Of a stretch of DNA of 50,853 nucleotides, positions 17,154 to 24,790 are shown in pieces. The notes under the pieces are model-generated. The model searched no databases, was not told the DNA's origin, and saw only the letters and a program-made list of their open reading frames with translations. The position numbers and the translations under genes were made by a program. Every line of letters starts with the position of its first letter. Positions within the stretch are counted from its first letter, which is position 1. The stretch spans positions 1-50,853 of the forward strand of contig DATATB010000093.1 in the NCBI GenBank assembly GCA_036268995.1, given 5' to 3'. This stretch comes from DATATB01 sp036268995 (GTDB lineage: Bacteria > Planctomycetota > Planctomycetia > Pirellulales > PNKZ01).

Positions 17154-18368
17154 ATGATCATTTCCGATGCCGCGACCTCGGCTGCCGTGATCTCAGCCGA
17201 GCCGGAGCTCGACTGCGCCCAGCTACTGGCCCGAGTCCACGCGATCGGCAGCAGCGTGCTGGCCGAGCACGCGGCCGATGTCGACCGCCGCGCGCGCTTT
17301 CCGGCCGAAGCCATCGACGCGCTGCGCGACGCGCGGCTGCTCAGCGCCTACGTGCCTCGCCAGTTCGGCGGCATGGGGCTGGACATCGTGCAAACGGCCC
17401 GCGTCTGCGAGGCGCTGGGGCACTACTGCGGCTCGTCCGCCATGATCTACGCCATGCACGCAATCCAGGTGGCGTGCGTCGTCCATCACGCCGAGCACTC
17501 GCCCTATTTCCGCAAGTACTTGCGGCAACTGGTCGACGAGCAGCGGCTGATGGCCTCGGCCACGACCGAGATCGGCACGGGCGGCGACTTGCGCTCGAGC
17601 GTCTGCGCGGTCGAAAAGCACGGCGATGAGTTCACGCTGATCAAAAAGGCGCCGGTCATTTCGTACGGCGAATATGCCGACGACATCCTGGTCACCTGTC
17701 GGCGATCGCCCGAAGCCGCGGCTTGCGAGCAAGTGCAAGTGTTGGTGCGGCGCGGAGAGTTTGCGGCCGAGCCGCTTTCGACCTGGGACACGATGGGCTT
17801 TCGCGGCACGTGCAGCTCGGGCTTCACGCTCTCGGCCCGGGGCGCGGCGGATCAAATCCTGCCGACCGCCTTCGACGAGATCTTGTCGCAGACGATGCAT
17901 CCCTATTCGCACATCGTTTGGGGCGCATTGTGGACCGGCATCGCGGCCGATGCGGTGAATCGTGCCCGGGCTTGCGTCCGTGCCCAGGCCCGCAAAACGC
18001 CGGGCGAGACGCCGCTTTCGGCCATTCGCCTAGCCGAGACCGATCAGCTCCTGCAAGAAATGCGGCACAACGTTTACAGCCTTGCCACGGAATACCGCGA
18101 TCTGCTGGCCCGCGGCGCTTCGGGGGCCTTGCACGGCTTCGGTTTTTCAATCCGTACCAACAACCTCAAGCTCTCGTGCTCGCAGCGCATCGTCGACGTC
18201 GTCGGGCGGGCGCTGATGATCTGCGGCATCGAAGGCTATCGCAACGACTCGAAGCACAGCCTGTCGCGGCATCTGCGCGACGCCTACGGCGCGGCACTGA
18301 TGGTCAACAACGATCGCATCACCAAGTTAAACGCCACCATGCTCATGGCGCATAAAGAAGGATACTAA
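17154..18368 (+). CDS. Acyl-CoA-dehydrogenase-like flavoprotein
   Basis: The 404-residue protein has the full three-domain acyl-CoA dehydrogenase layout: an N-terminal helical domain with 'VPRQFGGMGLD' (67-77), the central beta domain with 'WDTMGFRGTCSSGF' (211-224) near the flavin, and the C-terminal helical bundle. Where medium-chain enzymes place the catalytic Glu ('YEGT'), this protein reads 'VNNDRI' (384-389), so the usual base is apparently absent and another residue would have to serve. Given its neighbours, it may oxidise an aminoacyl group held on the carrier protein, as related flavoproteins do in peptide-synthetase pathways. That substrate is inferred. It starts 31 bases after the carrier-protein stop. 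Confidence 0.88.
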   Translation: MIISDAATSAAVISAEPELDCAQLLARVHAIGSSVLAEHAADVDRRARFPAEAIDALRDARLLSAYVPRQFGGMGLDIVQTARVCEALGHYCGSSAMIYAMHAIQVACVVHHAEHSPYFRKYLRQLVDEQRLMASATTEIGTGGDLRSSVCAVEKHGDEFTLIKKAPVISYGEYADDILVTCRRSPEAAACEQVQVLVRRGEFAAEPLSTWDTMGFRGTCSSGFTLSARGAADQILPTAFDEILSQTMHPYSHIVWGALWTGIAADAVNRARACVRAQARKTPGETPLSAIRLAETDQLLQEMRHNVYSLATEYRDLLARGASGALHGFGFSIRTNNLKLSCSQRIVDVVGRALMICGIEGYRNDSKHSLSRHLRDAYGAALMVNNDRITKLNATMLMAHKEGY

Positions 18369-18371
18369 GAC

Positions 18372-19298
18372 ATGTGTACCGCCACTGACACGCTGACCGA
18401 TGCCTACCGCGGCTGCCTGGAGCATCTGACTTCGGTCGGCTTGCTGATTCCGCTGGGCGTACCGGGCCTGTACGGCCATAGCGGCGTTTTCGAAGACGTC
18501 ATCGAGCGGTTCGAGCAGTTCGTCACGCGCCGGGGCCGGCACCTCAAGCCCGAGGTCATGCGTTTTCCCGCGATTCTGAACCGCGCCGACTATCTGCGCA
18601 CCACGCACATCGAGACGTTTCCGGACTTGATGGGTTCGGTACACAGCTTCACGGGCGACGTACGCGACCACGCCTCGCTGCTCGAGAAGCGCAACCGCGG
18701 CGAAGATTGGACTCGGGATTTGACCCCGACGCAGGTCATGATGACGCCGGCGGCCTGCTACCCGCTATATCCCACGGCGACCGGTACGTTGCCGGCCGGC
18801 GGGCGAATCGTCGATTTGCGGTCGTTCGTGTTCCGGCACGAGCCGTCGATCGACCCGGCCCGGATGCAGATCTTCCGGCAGCGCGAATTCGTGCGGCTTG
18901 GTACAGCCGAGCAGGCGCTGGCGCATCGCGACTATTGGCTGGAAACCGGCCGCGAGATGCTCAACTGCGTGGGGCTGGACGTGCAGCCGGTCGTGGCCAA
19001 CGATCCGTTCTTCGGCCGCGGCGCACGCATGATGGCCGCCACGCAACGCGAACAGGTGCTGAAGTTCGAGCTGGTCATCGCAGTGGCTTCGGCCGAAAAG
19101 CCGACGGCCATCACCTCGTGCAACTACCACCTCGACCACTTCGGCCACGCCTTTGACATCCGGCTGGAAGACGGCCAGCCCGCCCACACGGCTTGCATCG
19201 GCTTCGGGCTGGAGCGCATCGCACTGGCTTTGTTCATGACCCACGGTAGCGATCCCGACCGCTGGCCTTCCGACGTGAAGAATGTGCTGGGGCTATGA
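18372..19298 (+). CDS. Amino acid:[carrier protein] ligase (class-II aaRS homologue)
   Basis: This 308-residue protein matches the family of truncated atypical seryl-tRNA-synthetase homologues first characterised in Bradyrhizobium, which adenylate a small amino acid (Gly or Ala) and load it on a carrier protein rather than tRNA. It lacks a tRNA-binding arm. The zinc ligands appear as Cys129 ('TPAACYPLYP'), Glu172 ('FRQREFVRLG') and Cys275 ('HTACIGFGLER'); their spacings (43 and 103 residues) agree with the characterised enzyme as I recall it. Motif-2-like 'FRHEPS...FRQREF' and motif-3-like 'GFGLERIALALF' are visible. It starts three bases after the dehydrogenase stop and overlaps DUF1839, so it is one operon with the carrier protein. 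Confidence 0.92.
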   Translation: MCTATDTLTDAYRGCLEHLTSVGLLIPLGVPGLYGHSGVFEDVIERFEQFVTRRGRHLKPEVMRFPAILNRADYLRTTHIETFPDLMGSVHSFTGDVRDHASLLEKRNRGEDWTRDLTPTQVMMTPAACYPLYPTATGTLPAGGRIVDLRSFVFRHEPSIDPARMQIFRQREFVRLGTAEQALAHRDYWLETGREMLNCVGLDVQPVVANDPFFGRGARMMAATQREQVLKFELVIAVASAEKPTAITSCNYHLDHFGHAFDIRLEDGQPAHTACIGFGLERIALALFMTHGSDPDRWPSDVKNVLGL

Positions 19299-20287
19299 AA
19301 CAACAGATCCTACGATTGGATCCGGACACCTACCAGCGGCATCGCATTCACACGCACGAGCGCAGTTGGGCTGAAACCAACTGCTACGTCGACGTGTGGG
19401 TCGAGCTGCTGCACGCCTGGGGTTTCGAGCCGCTGGCGGCAATGCCCTTCACGCTGGCGATCGATTTCGAAGGCGACCAGTGGACGTTCTTCAAGTTCCC
19501 GCACGCCGCGCTCGATGAGTTGTACGGCCTCGACGTGCAGGAGCTGGCGATCTGGCGGCCGCTGGTCGAGCACGTCGAAGAGCAGGTCGGCCGCGGCCGG
19601 CCGGTGCTCGTCGAGCTGGATTCGATCTATCTGCCCGACACGGCTGGCACCGCCTACCGGCGCGAGCACGTCAAATCGACCGTGGCCGTCATGGAAATCG
19701 ACGTAGCCCGGCGGCAGTTGGGCTATTTTCACGGGCAGGGCTATTACCATCTGTCAGGCGAGGATTTTGAGAACGTCTTTCGGCTGTCCGGGGCCAGCCC
19801 CGAGATGCTGCCGCCGTACGTCGAGTTCGTCAAACGCCGGCCGGAGGGGGCCTTGAGCGGCGAGGCGCTGGGGCAGGCTTCGTTGCGGCTCTTGCGCCGG
19901 CAGTTGGAGCTGCTGCCCGAGGCCAATCCGCTGGAGCAATTCAAGCCGCGCCTGGCGGCCGACCTCCAGTGGCTATCAAAGGCCTCGCTCGAAGTGTTTC
20001 ATCAATACTCGTTCGCGACGCTGCGGCAGTTCGGCGCCAGTTACGAGCTGGCGGCGACGTATCTCGCATGGCTTGACGAACTGGAACAGATTGGGCTCGA
20101 GCAGTCGGTCGCGGGGCTTACCGTGCTGTCGACCGGCGCCAAGACGTTGCAGTTTCAACTGGCCCGGGCGATGGCCCGCAACAAGCCGCTCGATCTCGCT
20201 CCGCTGGACGACATGGCGGCCACGTGGAATTCGGTGGTGCAGGAGTTGAAGTCCAGCCTCGTCTGCTCCCGCTCTGGAATCGTATGA
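19295..20287 (+). CDS. DUF1839 family protein
   Basis: The 330-residue protein reads 'RSWAETNCYVDVWVELLHAWG' near the N-terminus, then 'DFEGDQWTFFKFP', 'YGLDVQEL' and 'LPDTAGTAYRREHVKSTVAV', the hallmark stretches of DUF1839. I know no assigned function for this family. The N-terminal half, with a conserved Cys in 'ETNCYVD', a His in 'REHVKST' and acidic residues, resembles a small acyl-transfer or peptidase-like fold. The start overlaps the ligase stop by four bases (ATGA). The tight coupling suggests it accepts or releases the aminoacyl group from the carrier protein. That role is a hypothesis. Confidence 0.85.
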   Translation: MKQQILRLDPDTYQRHRIHTHERSWAETNCYVDVWVELLHAWGFEPLAAMPFTLAIDFEGDQWTFFKFPHAALDELYGLDVQELAIWRPLVEHVEEQVGRGRPVLVELDSIYLPDTAGTAYRREHVKSTVAVMEIDVARRQLGYFHGQGYYHLSGEDFENVFRLSGASPEMLPPYVEFVKRRPEGALSGEALGQASLRLLRRQLELLPEANPLEQFKPRLAADLQWLSKASLEVFHQYSFATLRQFGASYELAATYLAWLDELEQIGLEQSVAGLTVLSTGAKTLQFQLARAMARNKPLDLAPLDDMAATWNSVVQELKSSLVCSRSGIV

Positions 20288-22822
20288 ATGATCGATTCAA
20301 CGGCTACGCAGCTTTGCGAAGCGCCGACTTCTGCGGCCATTGAGCTGGGCGCGTGGTCGTGCTGCGCGCAGCCGCCGGGCGCCATCGCGCATCCCGACCA
20401 GCTTGCCACGGCCGCGGTTGACTGGCTGCCGGCGGCTGTACCGGGCACGGTTGCCGCGGCGCTCCACTGCAATGGCCGATGGAGTTGGGATCAACCTACT
20501 GATCTCGACGCCTCCGATTGGTGGTTTCGCACGTCGTTCCAGATGCCCGAGCAGCCTGCCGGGCAACTGTGCCAGCTTTATTTCGACGGCCTGGCCACAC
20601 TGGCGGAAGTCTGGCTGAACGGTCAGCGACTGCTGGTGACCGATAACATGTTCCGCGCGTATCGACTGGACGTGTCGTCGCACCTGGCGGCCGACAATGA
20701 ACTGGTGCTCGGCTTCCGCTCGCTCGCCGAAGACCTGAAGCGCAAGCGTCCGCGGCCGCGCTGGAAAACAAACCTCGTCAATCAGCAGCAATTGCGCTGG
20801 CATCGCACGTCGCTGCTGGGGCGCATTCCCGGCTGGTCGCCCGTGGCGCCGGCTGTTGGTCCCTGGCGTGATGTGCGGCTGGAAACGTCCGCAGTGTCGC
20901 TGGCCGACGTGCACATCGCTGCCCAGCTGGAAGGCACAACTGGCCTGGTAACGGTCCGCGCCGGCGTGCTCGGTAGCGCGCAGGTCGAGCGAGCCGTGGT
21001 CCGTGTTGGCCAATGGGAAGCGGAAATCGCGGTTTGCTTGGAAGATGGCGGCCAGTCGCTGGTGGGCGAACTGCGGGTTGCCGATCCACCGCTCTGGTGG
21101 CCGCATACGCATGGCGATCAGACGCTGCTGCCGTGCGAAGTGCTGCTCGAAACGGCCGATGGCGCGCACCGCTTCGATTGCGGGAAGATCGGGTTTCGCC
21201 AGCTCGAGGTGCACGCGGATCACGGCTTTGCGATTGAAGTCAATGGTCAGCCGATCTATTGCCGCGGCGCCTGCTGGACCGTCAGCGATCTGCTCACGCA
21301 TGCGGGATCCGAAGCGTCGCTGCGGCACGATTTGCGGCTGGCACGCGAGGCGGGCGTCAACATGCTGCGCGTCGGCGGCACGATGACGTACGAGAGCGAG
21401 TTGTTTTATCAAATTTGCGATGAGCTGGGGATTCTCGTTTGGCAGGACTTCATGTTCGCCAACATGGATTATCCGGTGCAAGACGAGTCGTTCCGCGACA
21501 ACATTACCCAGGAAGCCATTCAGCAGCTTACGCGGCTGGCCCGGCATCCATGCGTGGCCGTCTACTGCGGCAACAGCGAAATCGAGCAGCAAGCCGCCAT
21601 GCTGGGCATGCCGCGCGAACTGTGGCGAAACGATTGGTTTGGCCAGCGGCTGCCGGAACTGTGCGCGGCCCATCATCCCGGCACGGCCTATGTGCCCTCG
21701 ACACCCAGCGGCGGAGTCCTGCCGTTTCATGCCAGTTCGGGGCTGACGCATTATTACGGTGTTGGGGCCTATTTGCGCTCGCCGGCCGAGTTGCGGCAAG
21801 CCGACGTGAAGTTCACGCCCGAGTGTCTTGGGTTCGCCAATGTTGCCGACCCGCAGATGATTTACGAGATCACCGGCGACGCGCAGCCGGCGATCCACGA
21901 TCCGAAATGGAAACGCCGCGTGCCCCGCGACACGGGCGCCGGCTGGGATTTTGAGGACGTGCGCGACCATTATCTGCGCGAATCATACGGCGTGGATCCG
22001 GTGCAATTGCGGTCGTGGGACATGAACCGGTACCTGCAGCTCAGCCGGCAGGTCTCCGGCGAAATGATGGCGCGGGCCTTTTCCGAGTGGCGGAGCTGCC
22101 ACAGCCGCAATCGCGGCGGACTGGTGTGGTTCTACAAAGACCTGTGGCCCGGCGCGGGCTGGGGCATCGTCGACTCGAGCGGCACGCCCAAGGCGGCCTA
22201 TTATCATCTCAAGCGCACCTGGCAGCCGCGCCAGTTGGTGCTGACCGACGAAGGCCTTAATGGACTTGATCTGCACCTGCTGAACGAAACGGCCGAGCCT
22301 TGCGGCGGCTGGCTCGAGGTCGTGCTGCTGCGCGAGCCGCAACTGATCGTGGCCCGGGCCGAGATCGACGTCCGCCTGGCCGCACGTTCCGCCAAGGTGC
22401 TGAAAGCAGACGAGATCCTGGGCCGCTTCTACGACGTGAATTACGCCTATCGCTTTGGCCCGCCGCATCATGACGTCGTCGTGGCCACCTGGTACGACGA
22501 GTCGCGCCGAGTCGAAAGCGATGCGTTTCATTTTGTTCGGCGGCGAAATCCACCGCGCGTGCCGGCGGTAATCGAAACCTCGGCGGAAATGGTCAACGAG
22601 CGCGAGTGCCGCATCTCGCTAAAGTCCGATTGCTTCCTGCACGGCGTATGGCTGCATGCAAAAGGCTTTCTGCCCGACGACAATTATTTTCATTTGCCGC
22701 CGGGGCGAACGAAGAACATTGTGTTTCGCGGCCTGGAGTCCACACCCCGGCCGTTCAAAGGCTGCGTCGAAGCGTTGAATCTCGAGCATGCGACCACGAT
22801 TGCCCTGGGCGGCTCTGCATAA
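20288..22822 (+). CDS. Glycoside hydrolase family 2, beta-mannosidase-like
   Basis: This 844-residue protein has the GH2 layout: a jelly-roll sugar-binding domain ('DWWFRTSFQMP', 'YFDGLATLAEVWLNGQ'), an Ig-like sandwich and a TIM barrel. The likely acid/base is Glu431 in 'VYCGNSEIEQQ', a variant of the beta-mannosidase W-C-G-(G/N)-N-E box, and the likely nucleophile is Glu512 in 'KFTPECLGF'. No signal peptide is visible, so it seems cytoplasmic. That is unusual for a scavenging mannosidase and more in keeping with a biosynthetic or transfer role. It starts immediately after the DUF1839 stop with no gap and is followed three bases later by the double hydrolase. The substrate is unknown. Confidence 0.87.
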   Translation: MIDSTATQLCEAPTSAAIELGAWSCCAQPPGAIAHPDQLATAAVDWLPAAVPGTVAAALHCNGRWSWDQPTDLDASDWWFRTSFQMPEQPAGQLCQLYFDGLATLAEVWLNGQRLLVTDNMFRAYRLDVSSHLAADNELVLGFRSLAEDLKRKRPRPRWKTNLVNQQQLRWHRTSLLGRIPGWSPVAPAVGPWRDVRLETSAVSLADVHIAAQLEGTTGLVTVRAGVLGSAQVERAVVRVGQWEAEIAVCLEDGGQSLVGELRVADPPLWWPHTHGDQTLLPCEVLLETADGAHRFDCGKIGFRQLEVHADHGFAIEVNGQPIYCRGACWTVSDLLTHAGSEASLRHDLRLAREAGVNMLRVGGTMTYESELFYQICDELGILVWQDFMFANMDYPVQDESFRDNITQEAIQQLTRLARHPCVAVYCGNSEIEQQAAMLGMPRELWRNDWFGQRLPELCAAHHPGTAYVPSTPSGGVLPFHASSGLTHYYGVGAYLRSPAELRQADVKFTPECLGFANVADPQMIYEITGDAQPAIHDPKWKRRVPRDTGAGWDFEDVRDHYLRESYGVDPVQLRSWDMNRYLQLSRQVSGEMMARAFSEWRSCHSRNRGGLVWFYKDLWPGAGWGIVDSSGTPKAAYYHLKRTWQPRQLVLTDEGLNGLDLHLLNETAEPCGGWLEVVLLREPQLIVARAEIDVRLAARSAKVLKADEILGRFYDVNYAYRFGPPHHDVVVATWYDESRRVESDAFHFVRRRNPPRVPAVIETSAEMVNERECRISLKSDCFLHGVWLHAKGFLPDDNYFHLPPGRTKNIVFRGLESTPRPFKGCVEALNLEHATTIALGGSA

Positions 22823-22825
22823 ACG

Positions 22826-24742
22826 ATGGAAACCATGTCCACGTCCACCATTGATTATGATTTATCGCTTTCAGCAGCGCCGATGTTAATGCCCCAGCGG
22901 GTGCGGCAGACTCCTTTTTTCCTGGCCAGCCAGGGCGAGTCGCTGTTTGCGTGGCTGCACACGACGCCGCATGACGCGGGCTTGGATCATGGCGTGCTGA
23001 TTTGCCCGCCCATCGGATTTGAGCAGCTTCATGCCCATCGTGGCTTGCGGCATCTGGCCGATGCCTTGGCCGGACTGGGGCTGCCGGTGCTGCGGTTCGA
23101 CTGGCACGGCACGGGAGATTCGGCCGGCAGCGACGCGGACCCCGCACGCTGTGCGACCTGGGTGGCCAACGCCCGCGATGCCGAGGCCTGGTTGCGAAAT
23201 GAGCTCGGTTGCCGGCGGGTGAGTGTCGTCGGTTTGCGGATGGGTGCGCTGATTGCTGCCCAGGCCTTCAGCGATCGTGACATTGATCGGTTTGTTCTGT
23301 GGTCGCCCGTGACCAGCGGCCGATCGTACACGCGGCAGATGCAGGTAATCGATCTCACGGCGGAGACGAATCCGAGCACCGCCGGCCAGCCGGCGGCCGA
23401 TATCGAGGCGGCGGGCTTTCTGCTCACGCGCGAGACGATCGACGACTTGTCGCGCTGGAACTTGCTGCAAAGCGAGCTCAAATGCCGGCGGGCATTGATC
23501 GTGGCCAGCGACGACGCGCCGGCCGACGACCGCCTGCGCGCCCGTTGCGAAGCGCAGGGCATTGCGGCCGAGCAAGTGATGCTGCCGGGCGTGGCGCAGA
23601 TGCTGATCGAGCCCCACCACGGCCAGGTGCCGCAAATCGCCATCGACGCCATCACCAATTGGTTGGGCAAGCAAATCTGCGTCGAAGCCGCGCCTCGCCC
23701 GGCCGTCAAGCCGGCGGCGCTCGCCACCGATTGCTCCGACGGGCGACTACGCGAGCGAACCTTTCAGATCAGCGAACCCAAGTTGTTCGGCATCATCAGC
23801 GAGCCCGAAGTGCCAAACGAGTGCTTGCCGACCATCGTGCTCTTGAACTCGGGTTCGGCCTATCGCATCGGGGCCAGCCGGTTAAACCTGGTTCTCGCGC
23901 GGGAGCTTGCCGCGCTGGGGTTTCGTTGTCTGCGGCTGGATCTCGGCGGCTTGGGCGACAGCGTGGCGGCCGACTGCGATGACGAAAACAACCCCTATTC
24001 GGCCGCCGCGTTTTGCGACATCGAAAGCACGCTAGAGCAGCTCAAACGCCGGTTGGGGATCGAGCGGTGCGTGTTGCTGGGGCTGTGCTCGGGCGCGTAC
24101 ACGGCGTTTCAGGCGGCCGTGCAACTATCGGATCCGGCGCTGGTGGAAAGCATCTTGATCAATCCGTTGACGTTCTTCTGGAAAGACGGCATGTCGCTGG
24201 ACATGCCCTCGATCGAGCAGGTGCTCAAGCATCATCGCTGCATGGCCCGGGCGCTGGAGCCGAAGAAGCTGATCAAGTTTTTTACTGGCCGGACGCAAGT
24301 CGGATTTCGCGAAGCCGCTCGGATCATTGCCCGGCGGCTGATGCACACCATTCCCAGGCCGCAGGCGGGAAAGCACGAGTCGCCGGCCGCTTCACTCGCC
24401 GCGGGCCTCGGCCATCCCACGAAAGACGACTTGCCGGCCGATCTGGCACGCGTGGCCGCCAATGGCCGCACGCTGGCCATGTTCTTCGCCAAGACCGATC
24501 CCGGCTACAGCATTCTGACGTATCGCGCTCGCCGCCAGGCCAAGCGCATGCGCCAAGCCGGCCGGCTGCACCTGTCTTTTATCGCGGACGCCGACCACAC
24601 GTTTTCGCGGCGCCGTGCGCGCCAGGAACTGGTCCAGGCCGTCGGCGACTATCTACTGGAGCGATATCCCGGCATCAGCGCAGTTCGGGTGCGCCGCTGC
24701 GAGGGCGAGGCTCCCGCCGAGCCGGCCGTACGCCGCAGGTGA
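22826..24742 (+). CDS. Tandem double alpha/beta-hydrolase with altered nucleophiles
   Basis: The 638-residue protein holds two alpha/beta-hydrolase domains. Domain 1 (about 20-290) has 'LRFDWHGTGDS' and a nucleophile elbow reading 'VVGLRMGALIA', with Arg138 where Ser is expected, as in some exosortase-associated hydrolases. Domain 2 (about 310-620) has 'LRLDLGGLGDS', elbow 'LLGLCSGAY' with Cys421 as the candidate nucleophile, and a candidate catalytic His591 in 'DADHTFSRR'. Domain 1 may be non-catalytic and domain 2 a Cys hydrolase or acyltransferase. The last dozen or so residues ('CEGEAPAEPAVRRR') are encoded by a genomic palindromic repeat and probably replaced the original C-terminus. It is the last gene of the same-strand run. 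Confidence 0.87.
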   Translation: METMSTSTIDYDLSLSAAPMLMPQRVRQTPFFLASQGESLFAWLHTTPHDAGLDHGVLICPPIGFEQLHAHRGLRHLADALAGLGLPVLRFDWHGTGDSAGSDADPARCATWVANARDAEAWLRNELGCRRVSVVGLRMGALIAAQAFSDRDIDRFVLWSPVTSGRSYTRQMQVIDLTAETNPSTAGQPAADIEAAGFLLTRETIDDLSRWNLLQSELKCRRALIVASDDAPADDRLRARCEAQGIAAEQVMLPGVAQMLIEPHHGQVPQIAIDAITNWLGKQICVEAAPRPAVKPAALATDCSDGRLRERTFQISEPKLFGIISEPEVPNECLPTIVLLNSGSAYRIGASRLNLVLARELAALGFRCLRLDLGGLGDSVAADCDDENNPYSAAAFCDIESTLEQLKRRLGIERCVLLGLCSGAYTAFQAAVQLSDPALVESILINPLTFFWKDGMSLDMPSIEQVLKHHRCMARALEPKKLIKFFTGRTQVGFREAARIIARRLMHTIPRPQAGKHESPAASLAAGLGHPTKDDLPADLARVAANGRTLAMFFAKTDPGYSILTYRARRQAKRMRQAGRLHLSFIADADHTFSRRRARQELVQAVGDYLLERYPGISAVRVRRCEGEAPAEPAVRRR

Positions 24743-24772
24743 GCGTCGAGGCTCGGCAGGAGCCTCGCCCTC
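24701..24772. repeat. EGEAPAEP palindromic element overlapping a gene end
   Basis: Arms at 24701-24723 and 24750-24772 are complementary at 22 of 23 bases around a 26-base spacer. The left arm is translated as 'EGEAPAEP' at the end of the double hydrolase, whose stop is in the spacer at 24740-24742. The right arm lies between this gene and the convergent DUF1552 gene, so the hairpin could also act as a two-way terminator. The peptide 'EGEAPAEP' recurs at planctomycete gene ends, which marks this as a dispersed element. Confidence 0.85.
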
Positions 24773-24790
24773 CCGTTTGAAGACGACTTC

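Noticed and set aside
18372..19298. Seryl-tRNA synthetase
   Set aside because: It is too short, has no tRNA-binding coiled coil, and has the zinc-ligand pattern and carrier-protein neighbour of the aa:CP ligase family.
20297..21970. 557-codon open frame on the minus strand
   Set aside because: It is antisense to the GH2 gene in high-GC sequence, with no recognisable domain.
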